Positions 34,984-44,967 of a stretch of DNA of 64,000 nt are shown here, piece by piece (positions within the stretch are counted from its first letter, which is position 1; every line of letters begins with the position of its first letter). Under the pieces are notes generated by a model. The model was not told the origin of the DNA and ran no database searches. It worked only from the letters and a program-made list of their open reading frames with translations. The stretch lies in the NCBI RefSeq assembly GCF_017355875.1, contig NZ_JAFEWC010000001.1:2480001-2544000 (forward strand), given 5' to 3'. A program made the position numbers and the translations under genes. Origin of the DNA: Aridibaculum aurantiacum. GTDB lineage: Bacteria; Bacteroidota; Bacteroidia; Chitinophagales; Chitinophagaceae.

Positions 34984-37900
34984 ATGAAAAAGTTATCAAT
35001 CCTTTGTTTGGTATTGCTCAGTTATACCGGGCAGGCTGCGAATTATTATTTTTCCACCTCCGCAGGTGATGATAATAGATCGGCAGCTCAAGCACAAAAT
35101 CCTGCAACCCCGTGGAAGTCAATCGAAAAGCTAAATGCAGCTTTTAGTTCCTTTCAACCCGGAGATGTTATTTATTTAAAAAGAGGTGACACCTTCTATG
35201 GAACGATCAACATCTCGATATCTGGGACCGCTTCATCTCCTATTACTTTCAATGCTTATGGCTCAGGCAATAAGCCAATCATAACAGGCTTTACTTCAAT
35301 TAGCGGCTGGAGTGCAGCAGGCAACAATATATACGAAGCATCGCATCCCGCTTTAGGTAGCCGGGTAAATATGCTATTGCTAAATGGATACAACAGGCAT
35401 GTTGGCAGGTATCCTAATGCCACAGCAGCCAATAAAGGTTACCTGTATTTTCAATCTGCCGTTACAAACACTTCTATTGTTGATAATCATTTACTCGGAA
35501 AAAATTTCAATGGTGGAGACATTGTCATCAGGAAAAATCGCTGGGTTTTAGACAGGAATAAAATACTACTTCACACAGGCAACACCATTACCTATACTTC
35601 ACAATCTGGTTATTGGGCCGACAATGGATATAGCTATTTTATACAAAACCATCCGTCAACACTTGACCAGGAAGGTGAATGGTATTACAATGCCTCTACC
35701 CGGAAAATTGGCATATACACAGCCAACGCCAATAGCAATTTAAGAAGTGTTCATGCGAGTACGCTGGATGTAATAGTGCAGGTTCAAAACCATTCCTACA
35801 TCGTGTTCGACAACATTGCATTCACCGGAAGCACCAAGCATACTTTTTTTGTAAAAAATGCACAGCATGTGCAAATAAAAAACTGTGACCTGCTTTACAA
35901 TGGCACCAATGCTATCACTGCAGATAACAGTCATCATATTGTTGTTGAAAATTCTACGATCAATCATAGTAACAATATTGCCTTCAATGGTATCAGTGGC
36001 AGCAATAACATTTTAAAAAATAATATCATTACCAATACAGGTGTGTTTACGGGAATGGGTGATGGCGACTCAGGTTCGTATGAAGCAGTAATGTTGAACG
36101 GAAGCAACAATACAGTGGAGTTAAATAAGATTGATAGCACCGGTTATATTCCCATTACTTTCAATGGAAATGATATAAACATAGCGAATAACACCATCAG
36201 CAATTTTGCTTTTGTAAAAGACGATGGTGGTGCCATATATACCTGGAACAACGGTAGTAATGCTCCTTCAAATTACAATAGAACCATAAAGAAGAACATT
36301 ATTCTGAATGGTATTGGTGCAAGTGAAGGAACACCAGATCCGGGTAAAAAATATGCGCACGGAATTTATATAGATGATAATGCTTCGCATGTAAATATTG
36401 ATGGCAATAGCGTAAGCAGCTGTGGAGGCTTTGGTATTTATGTGCACAATGCACGGGACCTTTCTATTGTAAATAATACGGTTTACAATAATAGAGTGCA
36501 ACTGGAAATGGAGCATGATGATATAGCACCTAACAGCCCGGTAAGAAATAATGTAGTCACTAATAATATTCTTTTCTCTTTATTGGCAGATCAGCCGGTA
36601 GCAGAATATAAGAGCAGGAACGATGACCTCGCCAACTTCGGAACGTTTAACAACAACTACTATTGCAGGCCTATAGACAACAATGCTGTCATTAATACTT
36701 TGAAGAAAGTGAACGGCAGCTATATCTTCCAACAAGTTGATCTTGATGGTTGGAAGTCGATGCATGGAAAGGATCTGCAGTCGGTTGTTTCTCCAAAAGA
36801 ATTTGCGAAATTTTCAATCAACCATGTCACTGGCAACAACCAATTCACCAATGGAAGTTTCAATAGCAACATTGGTGGATTATATGCGTATTCCAATGCC
36901 AATAACTGCGTTACCACATGGAACAATGGCGCTCTTGATGGAGGCTCTCTGCAGGTAAGCTTTTCAAGCCAGGCTGTCAACAATAATAAAGGAACGGTAA
37001 TAATTGGTGTGGGTGCAGTGGCAGCTAATAAAACCTATTTGCTGAAGTTCAGCTTGAAAGGCACTGACAACCCAACTATGATGGAGGTCTACCTGCGTAA
37101 AAGCCTGTCTCCATACAATGACATAACAAGCAGGCATCTTGTAAAGATCAAGAGCAACCGGAAAGAGATTGCTGTTGTATTTACGCCAACAGAAAGTCTA
37201 TCTAACGCCAGCATCGGCATTGACATTCCTGAACAACCAACACCTGTTTATCTGGATAATATTGAATTGGTGGAGGCAAATGTAACACTGGCTAATGTGC
37301 AGGATTCAGTTCGCTTTGTATACAATGCGTCGGTAGCCGGCAATAACTTCGCACTAGGCAGTACATACGTTGACGCAACCAATACAACCTACAATGCAAG
37401 CATATCGCTACCTGCATTTAGCTCAGCAGTATTGATGAAAACTTCTACTGGTACAGCTACACCTCCTGCAGCGTCATGCAGTGCCACAGGTAGTATCCTC
37501 CAGGAACTATGGGAAAATATTCCAGGCAATGACATTGCCAATATAAACTGGAATAGCCAGCCAACGAAGAATAAAACACTTACCGCTTTCGAAGCAGCTG
37601 TAGACGCTGGAGAAAATTTTGGATCGCGCATCCGTGGATTTATTTGTCCGCCACAAACCGGCAACTACACCTTTTTTATAGCCGGTGACGACGCTACTGA
37701 ATTATACATCAGTACAAGTGATGATCCTGCTAACAAAGTACGCATTGCTTACAGCCTCAGCTGGACAAGCTTCAGAGAGTGGAACAAATTCTCTTCCCAA
37801 AAGTCATTACCAATAAGGCTGGAGGCAGGAAAGAAATATTATATAGAAGCACTGCACAAAGAAGGAAATGGCGGCGACCACGTATCTGTGGCGTGGCAGC

Positions 37901-39795
37901 TACCATCCGGTGAAATGGAGGCACCAATACCCGGCAACCGCCTTTCTCCCTTTCAAGCATCCACATCCGTGGCAGCTGATCAAACCATTGATTTTTCTCC
38001 TATTGCTGACGTCACTGTTGGAGCTGCTCCTTTTGCATTGGTGGCGACGGCAACATCTGGATTACCGGTAAGTTTCCGCGTTGTATCCGGCAATGCGACC
38101 ATCAGCAATAATCAATGTACAGTTACGGGAGGCGGAAATATTGTTATAGAAGCGTCACAGGCTGGAAATGCAAGCTTCAATCCGGCGCCAGTAGTATCCA
38201 GGACTTTTACAGCAACCGCTGCAAGTACCTGCGGCGCTACAGGCAGCATCTTGCGCGAAGTTTGGAACAACGTAGCTGGCAACAACATAAGTGATAACAA
38301 TTGGAACAACAACCCGCACAGTAGCAGCCAGCTAAGCCAATTTGAAGGCCCTACCAATGCAGCAGAAAGTTATGCTTCCCGCATACGTGGATATATCTGC
38401 CCTCCGGTTTCGGGTAACTATACATTTTGGATAGCAGGCGATGATGCTACCGAATTATATGTAAGTACAGACGCTAATCCAGCTAACAAAAGAAGAATAG
38501 CCTATAGCCTTAGCTGGACAGGCGAAAGAGAATGGAACAGGTTTACATCGCAGAAGTCAGCGCTAATAAGATTAGAGGCCGGAACGAAATATTATATAGA
38601 GGCCATTCATAAAGAAGGAAATGGTGGAGATCATTTATCTGTAGCCTGGCAATTACCTAATGGAGTATTTGAAGCACCTATAGCCGGAAGCCGTCTTTCT
38701 CCCTTTGAAAAAGTAGCCGTAGCTGCAGATCAATCTATTCATTTTGCGCCACTGGCCGATGTAACTGTTGGAACAGCGCCTTTTCAGTTAACTGCTACCT
38801 CTACGTCAGGATTGCCTGTTTCATTCAAAGTAATTTCTGGCCCGGCAACCATTACTGGAAATACTTTAACTGTGATTGGCGCTGGAACTGTGGTAATAGA
38901 AGCTACACAAGCTGGAAATTCTGATTTCCTTCCAGCACCAGCTGTCAGTCGAAACCTTGTAGTACATGGTGCTAACCAATGTGCAGCCACCGGTTTTATC
39001 CTTAGAGAATATTGGCAGCAAGTAGGGGGAAATAACTTGTGGCAAAACAACTGGTCTGGCACTCCGCACAGCTCCAGTTTGATTAATAGTTTTGAAGGTC
39101 CTGTGGATGTAGCTGATAATTACGCTTCGCGCATCAGGGGGTATATATGTGCTCCGCAAGATGGGTATTACACATTTTGGATTTCCGGCGACGACGCAAC
39201 AGAGCTGAGGATAAGCAACGACATGAATCCTGCAAATGCACGAAAGATAGCATTCAGCCTAAGCTGGACCGGACCAAGAGAATGGCACAAGTATGCCACA
39301 CAAAAATCTGCTCTTATCTATTTAGAAGCCAGCAAAAGCTACTACATAGAGGCTATACAAAAAGAAGGTGGCGGTGGGGATCACCTCGCTGTTGGTTGGG
39401 AACTTCCATCAGGCAACCGGGAGATGCCAATACCCGGAAGCAGGCTATCTCCTTTTGCACACAAACAGGAAGTTAGCAACAGCATATTTTTTGGGGCAAG
39501 AATGGCAGTAGAAACACCCATAAATAAATTGGCTGGCGCAAGCATACAAGTAGTCCCTAATCCAGTAGTTCATACCAGCAAGGTTACTTTTACTGTATCA
39601 CAAGCAGGAATGACTTCTGTTGACCTTGTAGATATGCAGGGCCGGGTTCTAAGAAACTTGTTTTCAGGTATGGGCGAAGCTAATGTGGCAAAAACTATTG
39701 AATTACAGGCAGCAGGCCTGGCACCTGGAGTGTATATAGTTAAGCTAACTAATAGTAAAGAAGTAAAAAGCAGCAGGATACTAATTTCCCGCTAA
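34984..39795 (+). CDS. Large secreted protein: beta-helix, three PA14 modules, T9SS sorting domain
   Basis: A 1603-residue extracellular or surface protein. After a signal peptide (about 1-18), residues 20-500 form a right-handed parallel beta-helix of the pectate-lyase/polysaccharide-degrading type (short Asn-rich turns such as VQIKNCDLLYNGTNAIT). A carbohydrate-binding-like region (about 610-760) is followed by three PA14-like modules (about 830-990, 1080-1240 and 1330-1490), each with GDDATEL and HKEGNGGDH-like repeats. Two Ig-like linkers start VAADQ. The C-terminal 80 residues (VVPNPVVHTSKVTF to VYIVKLTNSKEVKSSRI) are a type A T9SS sorting signal. ATG 34984 is preferred over TTG 34945. 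It is probably a glycan-binding or glycan-cleaving enzyme; catalytic residues were not identified. Confidence 0.85.
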   Translation: MKKLSILCLVLLSYTGQAANYYFSTSAGDDNRSAAQAQNPATPWKSIEKLNAAFSSFQPGDVIYLKRGDTFYGTINISISGTASSPITFNAYGSGNKPIITGFTSISGWSAAGNNIYEASHPALGSRVNMLLLNGYNRHVGRYPNATAANKGYLYFQSAVTNTSIVDNHLLGKNFNGGDIVIRKNRWVLDRNKILLHTGNTITYTSQSGYWADNGYSYFIQNHPSTLDQEGEWYYNASTRKIGIYTANANSNLRSVHASTLDVIVQVQNHSYIVFDNIAFTGSTKHTFFVKNAQHVQIKNCDLLYNGTNAITADNSHHIVVENSTINHSNNIAFNGISGSNNILKNNIITNTGVFTGMGDGDSGSYEAVMLNGSNNTVELNKIDSTGYIPITFNGNDINIANNTISNFAFVKDDGGAIYTWNNGSNAPSNYNRTIKKNIILNGIGASEGTPDPGKKYAHGIYIDDNASHVNIDGNSVSSCGGFGIYVHNARDLSIVNNTVYNNRVQLEMEHDDIAPNSPVRNNVVTNNILFSLLADQPVAEYKSRNDDLANFGTFNNNYYCRPIDNNAVINTLKKVNGSYIFQQVDLDGWKSMHGKDLQSVVSPKEFAKFSINHVTGNNQFTNGSFNSNIGGLYAYSNANNCVTTWNNGALDGGSLQVSFSSQAVNNNKGTVIIGVGAVAANKTYLLKFSLKGTDNPTMMEVYLRKSLSPYNDITSRHLVKIKSNRKEIAVVFTPTESLSNASIGIDIPEQPTPVYLDNIELVEANVTLANVQDSVRFVYNASVAGNNFALGSTYVDATNTTYNASISLPAFSSAVLMKTSTGTATPPAASCSATGSILQELWENIPGNDIANINWNSQPTKNKTLTAFEAAVDAGENFGSRIRGFICPPQTGNYTFFIAGDDATELYISTSDDPANKVRIAYSLSWTSFREWNKFSSQKSLPIRLEAGKKYYIEALHKEGNGGDHVSVAWQLPSGEMEAPIPGNRLSPFQASTSVAADQTIDFSPIADVTVGAAPFALVATATSGLPVSFRVVSGNATISNNQCTVTGGGNIVIEASQAGNASFNPAPVVSRTFTATAASTCGATGSILREVWNNVAGNNISDNNWNNNPHSSSQLSQFEGPTNAAESYASRIRGYICPPVSGNYTFWIAGDDATELYVSTDANPANKRRIAYSLSWTGEREWNRFTSQKSALIRLEAGTKYYIEAIHKEGNGGDHLSVAWQLPNGVFEAPIAGSRLSPFEKVAVAADQSIHFAPLADVTVGTAPFQLTATSTSGLPVSFKVISGPATITGNTLTVIGAGTVVIEATQAGNSDFLPAPAVSRNLVVHGANQCAATGFILREYWQQVGGNNLWQNNWSGTPHSSSLINSFEGPVDVADNYASRIRGYICAPQDGYYTFWISGDDATELRISNDMNPANARKIAFSLSWTGPREWHKYATQKSALIYLEASKSYYIEAIQKEGGGGDHLAVGWELPSGNREMPIPGSRLSPFAHKQEVSNSIFFGARMAVETPINKLAGASIQVVPNPVVHTSKVTFTVSQAGMTSVDLVDMQGRVLRNLFSGMGEANVAKTIELQAAGLAPGVYIVKLTNSKEVKSSRILISR

Positions 39796-39816
39796 TAATA
39801 CCTTGATAATGAATAG

Positions 39817-39849
39817 ATGCCTCACCTGCAACAGGTGAGGCATTTTTTT
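39817..39849 (+). terminator. Rho-independent terminator after the T9SS cargo gene
   Basis: ATGCCTCACCTG (39817-39828) pairs with CAGGTGAGGCAT (39832-39843), followed by a long T run. Confidence 0.93.
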
Positions 39850-39972
39850 TGCATAGTAACCTCTACTGTTCTGCATAAACTATATGTCTTCAGGCTTGTT
39901 TTGAGAACAGAGCCTATTTCCTTTATCCTCTGATTACCGCGCTCTACCTCATTTATACTTTATAAAGCCCAT

Positions 39973-40839
39973 ATGAAGAATTATTACAACGTCCTTGGCA
40001 TTCCCGCTAACGCCAGTCTTCAAACAATCAATGAAGCTTACAAAAAACTAGCTCAAAAGTTTCACCCCGACAGGAACCCTGGTGATGAATTTTTTGCTTC
40101 CTGGTTCAAGGAAATCAATGAGGCGAGGCAGGTGTTGGCAAATGAAGAAGAGCGTGCGGAATACGATTATAAATTGGCTAATTATGCCGATGCATACGAA
40201 TTGCTAAGGCAACAACATCTTAACCAGGTTGCCACAAGATCGCCGCGATACCACAAACATTCAGCATCTTATAGCCGGAGGAAAAAAGCCTGGATGGGAG
40301 CAGGTTTTGGGGTCATATTGGTAGGTACACTTTTATTCTTCAATACGATGAATAGCAGTGTTTTACATGAAAATGATGTACCCTTTGTTCTTTCATCTGA
40401 ACCTCAAAATGCAGTGGCTAAAGTAAGCCTGCCGAAAGCCAAGGAAGAAGAATCACCAGTTGCCGAGGTACAAAAAGTTGAACCAATAGCTGTACCTGAA
40501 GAACAGGAAATTGCCGAAGAAAAAGCATCTATAAATCAAGTCGAACAAGAAAAGCCAGCTCATTCAAAAAGTACTCCTAATGTTTCAACGCGACCATTGA
40601 ACGATACAGAAGTAGCTACAATAATTTCTTTATTACAGGCAGAACCTGGTGCCAATTGTGTTCAAATTATTCAATCGGCAGATAGTGAAATCAATGACGA
40701 TTTTGCCATTGCACATATACTCCAGGAAAATGGTTATACAATAGCCGGACGAGAAATCAGTAAATCAGTTTCTACAGGCTTGAGTGTAGAACAAAATGGC
40801 AATTGCCTCAGGTTATACATTGGGCGATCGGTTAATTAA
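39973..40839 (+). CDS. J-domain membrane protein
   Basis: Residues 1-66 are a DnaJ J-domain with the Hsp70-activating HPD at 31-33 (FHPDRNPGDE). A basic stretch leads into one transmembrane helix (about 107-126), then a Glu/Pro-rich linker. A C-terminal domain of about 75 residues follows (DTEVATIISLLQAEPGANCV to GNCLRLYIGR). The J-domain would face the cytoplasm and the C-terminal domain the periplasm. It lacks the zinc finger and client-binding domains of DnaJ, so it is a specialised co-chaperone. The C-terminal domain is not recognised. It lies alone before the exopolysaccharide cluster. Confidence 0.8.
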   Translation: MKNYYNVLGIPANASLQTINEAYKKLAQKFHPDRNPGDEFFASWFKEINEARQVLANEEERAEYDYKLANYADAYELLRQQHLNQVATRSPRYHKHSASYSRRKKAWMGAGFGVILVGTLLFFNTMNSSVLHENDVPFVLSSEPQNAVAKVSLPKAKEEESPVAEVQKVEPIAVPEEQEIAEEKASINQVEQEKPAHSKSTPNVSTRPLNDTEVATIISLLQAEPGANCVQIIQSADSEINDDFAIAHILQENGYTIAGREISKSVSTGLSVEQNGNCLRLYIGRSVN

Positions 40840-41152
40840 TTGAGGCTTAAAGCCTGAATAATTGTACTAAACAGCTCAAGAGGAGCTTCTTCTTGTCCAG
40901 CAACTTCCCCATTCACAATCTACAGTTGTTTAGGCTCCATCCTATTATTATCAATTTTTATATAAACAATCATGGAGGGACATCTTGTAAAAAGTCCTAA
41001 AATGTTTCGGCATGAATATTAAGGAATATTAGTATCCAGATATTCTTTAGAATCCATCAACTGTTGCAGCCATAAACACCTTGTTGTATAGATAGTGTAT
41101 ATCTATCTGTGAAGTGCATGGTGAAGACGAATAATACTATAACAGCTCATAT
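40840..41152. other. Intergenic region upstream of the exopolysaccharide cluster
   Basis: About 310 bp without a gene. It contains the direct repeat GAATATTA at 41014-41021 and 41024-41031, and the inverted repeat described separately at 41088. It probably holds the main promoter of the cluster, but no full -33/-7 pair was identified. Confidence 0.55.
41088..41106. promoter_or_regulatory. Inverted repeat, candidate operator of the exopolysaccharide operon
   Basis: ATAGATA (41088-41094), a 5-base spacer, then TATCTAT (41100-41106), ending 46 bp before the wza-like start. A dyad of this size and position is compatible with a regulator site. No protein is assigned. Confidence 0.4.
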
Positions 41153-41941
41153 ATGGCTTCTTATTTTGGATCAATCTTAATACCCTTATCTATTGGCTTA
41201 CTCGCTTCATGCAGTAATTCAAGGAAGACTGTGTATTTCAACGAGCAGAAAGACGCCTCCATTGCTTCTACCATCACTGTTCCTCAATCAATCATACGAA
41301 ACAACGATCTCCTTAGTATAAATGTTAGCAGTTTAAATCCTGAGGCAACAGCTATATTCAATACACCTAATACTACAGTAACACCAACTTCGGGAGTAGC
41401 TACTACCGGCGCTGCAGTACAAACTACAGGTTACCTTGTAAAAGCTGATGGAAACATTCAGTTCCCACTCCTTGGTAACGTAAAGGCAGCCGGTTTAAAT
41501 TCTAATCAATTAGCCGAACAACTTACCCGGACACTTACTTCCAAAAAATTATTGGTTGATCCTATTGTTACTGTTCGTTTCCTTAACTATCGGGTTACCG
41601 TACTGGGTGAGGTTAGTCGACCAACAGTTATCAATGTTCCTGATGAAAAGATCTCGCTCCTGGAGGCTTTAGGCCTTGCTGGTGATATTACCATTTTTGG
41701 CAAAAAAGACAACGTGATGGTGATACGTGAAGAAGAAGGGCAAAAGATCATTAAAAGGATCAATTTAAACTCAAGCGAATTATTTCAATCGCCTTATTAC
41801 TATTTGAAATCGAATGATATAGTATATGTAGAACCAAACAATGCAAGAGTTGCCAGTTCTACCCGTACCAACCAACTATTACCGATTTTACTTAGCGGAT
41901 TATCGTTTGCTGCCATTATCGTTGATCGTGTAACCAGGTAA
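41153..41941 (+). CDS. Polysaccharide export lipoprotein (Wza/BexD-like)
   Basis: The signal peptide ends in lipobox LASC (Cys20). The Poly_export domain covers about 40-130 (IRNNDLLSINVSSLNPEA, YLVKADGNIQFPLLGNVKAAG). An SLBB domain follows (about 135-215, VTVLGEVSRPTVINVPDE). A C-terminal hydrophobic segment (LLPILLSGLSFAAIIVD) could be the outer-membrane helix that forms the Wza pore. It is the first gene of the exopolysaccharide cluster, 10 bp before the autokinase, its usual partner. Confidence 0.93.
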   Translation: MASYFGSILIPLSIGLLASCSNSRKTVYFNEQKDASIASTITVPQSIIRNNDLLSINVSSLNPEATAIFNTPNTTVTPTSGVATTGAAVQTTGYLVKADGNIQFPLLGNVKAAGLNSNQLAEQLTRTLTSKKLLVDPIVTVRFLNYRVTVLGEVSRPTVINVPDEKISLLEALGLAGDITIFGKKDNVMVIREEEGQKIIKRINLNSSELFQSPYYYLKSNDIVYVEPNNARVASSTRTNQLLPILLSGLSFAAIIVDRVTR

Positions 41942-41951
41942 AATGTAGTGT

Positions 41952-44279
41952 ATGGAATTTACAAGAAAAATTAAAGTAGAACGCTCAGGAAATATTATCA
42001 GCCAGGGAATTTACAGGTTCATGCCTTATTGGCCATTATTTATCGTATTTGTTATACTGGGTTTAGCAGGAGGTTATTTATATATGCGTTTTGCTACTCC
42101 CATGTATGAAACCACTGCTACCTTATTGATTAAGGATGAAAAAAAGGGAGCTATTGAATCAAAAGCATTGGAATCGCTTGATGTGCTAAGCCCCAAAAAG
42201 ATTATTGAGAACGAGATCGAGGTTATTCAATCTTCTACCTTGCTGAACCAGGTAATAAATAGATTACATTTATATGCACCTGTTTACAAAGAAAAAGCGC
42301 TGAAGAGTGTTTCAGCATATTCTACCTCTCCTATTTATGTTCAATTGGATACCGGAACTGCGATCAGGCCTGTTGAAAAAATCCCATTCCAGTTCGACAA
42401 TACAAAATCCGTTGTAAAACTAGAAAGTGGTGAATACCCGCTTAACAACTGGGTATCTACACCTTATGGAAAAATGAAGTTCCTGCCAACCAAGAACACG
42501 GCTGTGCCTGCAAGTGATGAGAAACTTTATTTTTCAATTGCTAGTCCAAAATCAGTTGCAGGATCAATCGGTAAAAGATTGACGGTAAGTACATCCAATA
42601 AGATGACCAGCATTTTGAACCTAAAACTAACGGACGAAGATCCTAAAAAGGGTGAAGACATCCTTAATGAACTTCTTTACGTATATAACCAGGCAATTGT
42701 ACAAGACAAGAATACTCTTGCCGATAACACGTTACAATTCATTGAAGCAAGACTAAGTTCAGTAGAGCACGATCTTGATTCGATTGAAAGGAAGATACAA
42801 CAGTTTAAGTCGAACAAAGGCATCGTGGATTTGAGCACTCAAGGTCAGTTGTTCTTACAGAATGTAAGCATGAACGACCAGAAAATGGGCGATATCAATA
42901 TGCAGCTTGCTGTGCTGAACCAGGTAGAGTCATTTGTCAATTCCAAAGAACGTTCTGGAGGGATTGTTCCTTCTACATTGGGCGTTACAGATCCTGTTCT
43001 GTCTCAACTGGTAGAAAAGCTTTACACTTCAGAATTAGAATACGAAAGATTGAAGAAAACAACCGCAGAAAATAACCCATTGCTTGTGTCAGTTACCGAT
43101 AGAATTGAGAAGATAAGACCAAGCATCATGGAGAATATCCAAAGCCAACGCAGAGGCTTACAAGCAAGCAGGAATAATATTTCTGCTACCAACAACATGT
43201 ATTCATCTGTATTGCGTACAATGCCTGCAAAAGAAAGAGAACTTATAGATATAAACAGGGAACAAAGCATCAAGAATGGCATCTATACTTTCCTGTTGCA
43301 AAAGCGCGAAGAGACTGCACTTTCATACGCAGCCACTGTTTCTGACAGCAGGATTATTGATAAAGCAGCTTCATCTGACACACCTGTAAATCCAAAGAAA
43401 AAGATAGTTTACCTGTCTTCTTTACTTATTGCGTTGCTTGGTGGAATGGGCTTTGTGTATGGCCGCGAATCTTTAAGTAGGAAGATCATGTTTAGGCACG
43501 AAATAGAACAATTGACAGAACTGCCAATAGTAGGTGAGATAAGCGTGGAGAGCTCGAAAAATCCTATCGTTATTGGCAATGGTAAAAAAACTTTCATTGC
43601 AGAACAGTTCCGGAAGTTGCGTGTCTCATTAAGCTATATGGGCGTAAGCTCAAAACGCAAACGCATACTTGTGACATCTTCTGTAAGCGGCGAGGGAAAG
43701 AGTTTTGTAGCTTCTAATCTTGCACTTACACTATCGTTATCAAATAAAAAGGTAGTGCTGCTGGATTTTGACCTGAACAATCCAACGCTCAACAACAAAC
43801 TAAAAATACAGCACCAGAAAGGAATAACAGAATACCTGGAAGGTGATGTAGACGTAGAAGACATCATTGTACAAACGGATGTGAATCCGAATTTCTACAT
43901 GATACCAACAGGTGATCTGCCTTACAATCCAACAGAGCTTATTATGAATGGTAAAGCAGAAGAATTGCTGAATCATCTTGATGGTATGTTTGATTACATC
44001 ATCATAGATACAGCGCCTGTAATGCCTGTAACTGACGCATATATTTTATCTCCACTTTGCGATGCTACACTCTATATAGTAAGACATGGCTACACGCCAA
44101 AAGTATTTGTGGAGCGGATAGATGAAAACAACAAGATCAATCAATTGACCAATGCAGCTATAGTGTTCAATGGTGTTACGCCACGAGGTTTTGGCAGCAT
44201 GCACTATGGTTATGGATATGGTTATGGATATATCTACGACGATAAGCAAAGCCGTAAGAGGATCTCTTTACAAGGTTAA
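41952..44279 (+). CDS. Wzc-like polysaccharide co-polymerase / tyrosine autokinase
   Basis: The 775-residue inner-membrane protein has a Wzz-type periplasmic region between two transmembrane helices (about 28-46 and 483-500), with a long coiled coil at about 255-420. The cytoplasmic BY-kinase domain carries Walker A SSVSGEGKSF (near 577) and Walker A' VVLLDFDLNNPT (near 600). Walker B is DYIIIDTAPV. The C-terminus holds six closely spaced tyrosines (HYGYGYGYGYIY) as the autophosphorylation cluster. It controls polymer length and export with the Wza-like protein. No cognate tyrosine phosphatase gene is seen in the cluster. Confidence 0.95.
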   Translation: MEFTRKIKVERSGNIISQGIYRFMPYWPLFIVFVILGLAGGYLYMRFATPMYETTATLLIKDEKKGAIESKALESLDVLSPKKIIENEIEVIQSSTLLNQVINRLHLYAPVYKEKALKSVSAYSTSPIYVQLDTGTAIRPVEKIPFQFDNTKSVVKLESGEYPLNNWVSTPYGKMKFLPTKNTAVPASDEKLYFSIASPKSVAGSIGKRLTVSTSNKMTSILNLKLTDEDPKKGEDILNELLYVYNQAIVQDKNTLADNTLQFIEARLSSVEHDLDSIERKIQQFKSNKGIVDLSTQGQLFLQNVSMNDQKMGDINMQLAVLNQVESFVNSKERSGGIVPSTLGVTDPVLSQLVEKLYTSELEYERLKKTTAENNPLLVSVTDRIEKIRPSIMENIQSQRRGLQASRNNISATNNMYSSVLRTMPAKERELIDINREQSIKNGIYTFLLQKREETALSYAATVSDSRIIDKAASSDTPVNPKKKIVYLSSLLIALLGGMGFVYGRESLSRKIMFRHEIEQLTELPIVGEISVESSKNPIVIGNGKKTFIAEQFRKLRVSLSYMGVSSKRKRILVTSSVSGEGKSFVASNLALTLSLSNKKVVLLDFDLNNPTLNNKLKIQHQKGITEYLEGDVDVEDIIVQTDVNPNFYMIPTGDLPYNPTELIMNGKAEELLNHLDGMFDYIIIDTAPVMPVTDAYILSPLCDATLYIVRHGYTPKVFVERIDENNKINQLTNAAIVFNGVTPRGFGSMHYGYGYGYGYIYDDKQSRKRISLQG

Positions 44280-44403
44280 GAACAGACAGTAAAAACCTCG
44301 AAAGAGCCCTTGTTTCACCCCCAATTCTCAAACATATTTTAGAAAATTGATAGGCACGTATGTGACCGAGATGGGCGAAGCCTGTTTATTAAAACGACGG
44401 TTT

Positions 44404-44961
44404 ATGAATGAAGAAAAGAAAATTTGGCGACTAGTGGTCACCAAACCAAGAGCGGAAAAAAAGGTTTGTGATCAATTAACAAAGAAGAACATAGAGCACT
44501 TTTACCCACAGAACACCATCTACCACAAGCTGAACCAAAAGATCAGGGTCAACAGCCAGCCACTGTTTCAGCGATACATATTTGTGAAAATTGCCGAACA
44601 GGAAGAAAGCCTCGTAAAGCAGGTTGAAGGTGTAAAGCATTTCATCTACTGGCTAGGAAAACCAGCTACCATCAACGACTCTGAAATTGTTATTATAAAA
44701 AAATTCACCAGTGAACATACTAATGTAAAACTCGAAAAAATACTGGTGAACATGCACGGAGACTCATCTACCCTATTTTGGGATGAAAAGCTTGAAGAAG
44801 CTACCGGCAACAATCAAAAAAGAAAATATTGCAAAGCCATATTACCATCTCTAGGTTATGCTATGGTTGCAGAAGTTATTCGTTCAGGAGTTGAAATCCT
44901 CAACCTCAAACGCAACTCGAAGTATGTCTTCTCTAATTTCTTCACGGGATCGTTAAGGTAA
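44404..44961 (+). CDS. UpxY-type transcription antiterminator (NusG-like)
   Basis: A NusG paralogue that in Bacteroides prevents premature termination within its own capsule operon. The N-terminal NGN domain is clear (IWRLVVTKPRAEKKVCDQL, then PLFQRYIFVKI and GVKHFIYWLGKPATI). The C-terminal KOW region is weak. ATG 44404 is used; the frame to TTG 44347 adds an unlikely stretch. It is placed third, after wza and wzc, with a 124-bp gap before it, whereas Bacteroides upxY genes lead their operons. The transcribed gap may contain its RNA target (inference). Confidence 0.88.
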   Translation: MNEEKKIWRLVVTKPRAEKKVCDQLTKKNIEHFYPQNTIYHKLNQKIRVNSQPLFQRYIFVKIAEQEESLVKQVEGVKHFIYWLGKPATINDSEIVIIKKFTSEHTNVKLEKILVNMHGDSSTLFWDEKLEEATGNNQKRKYCKAILPSLGYAMVAEVIRSGVEILNLKRNSKYVFSNFFTGSLR

Positions 44962-44967
44962 ATATGC

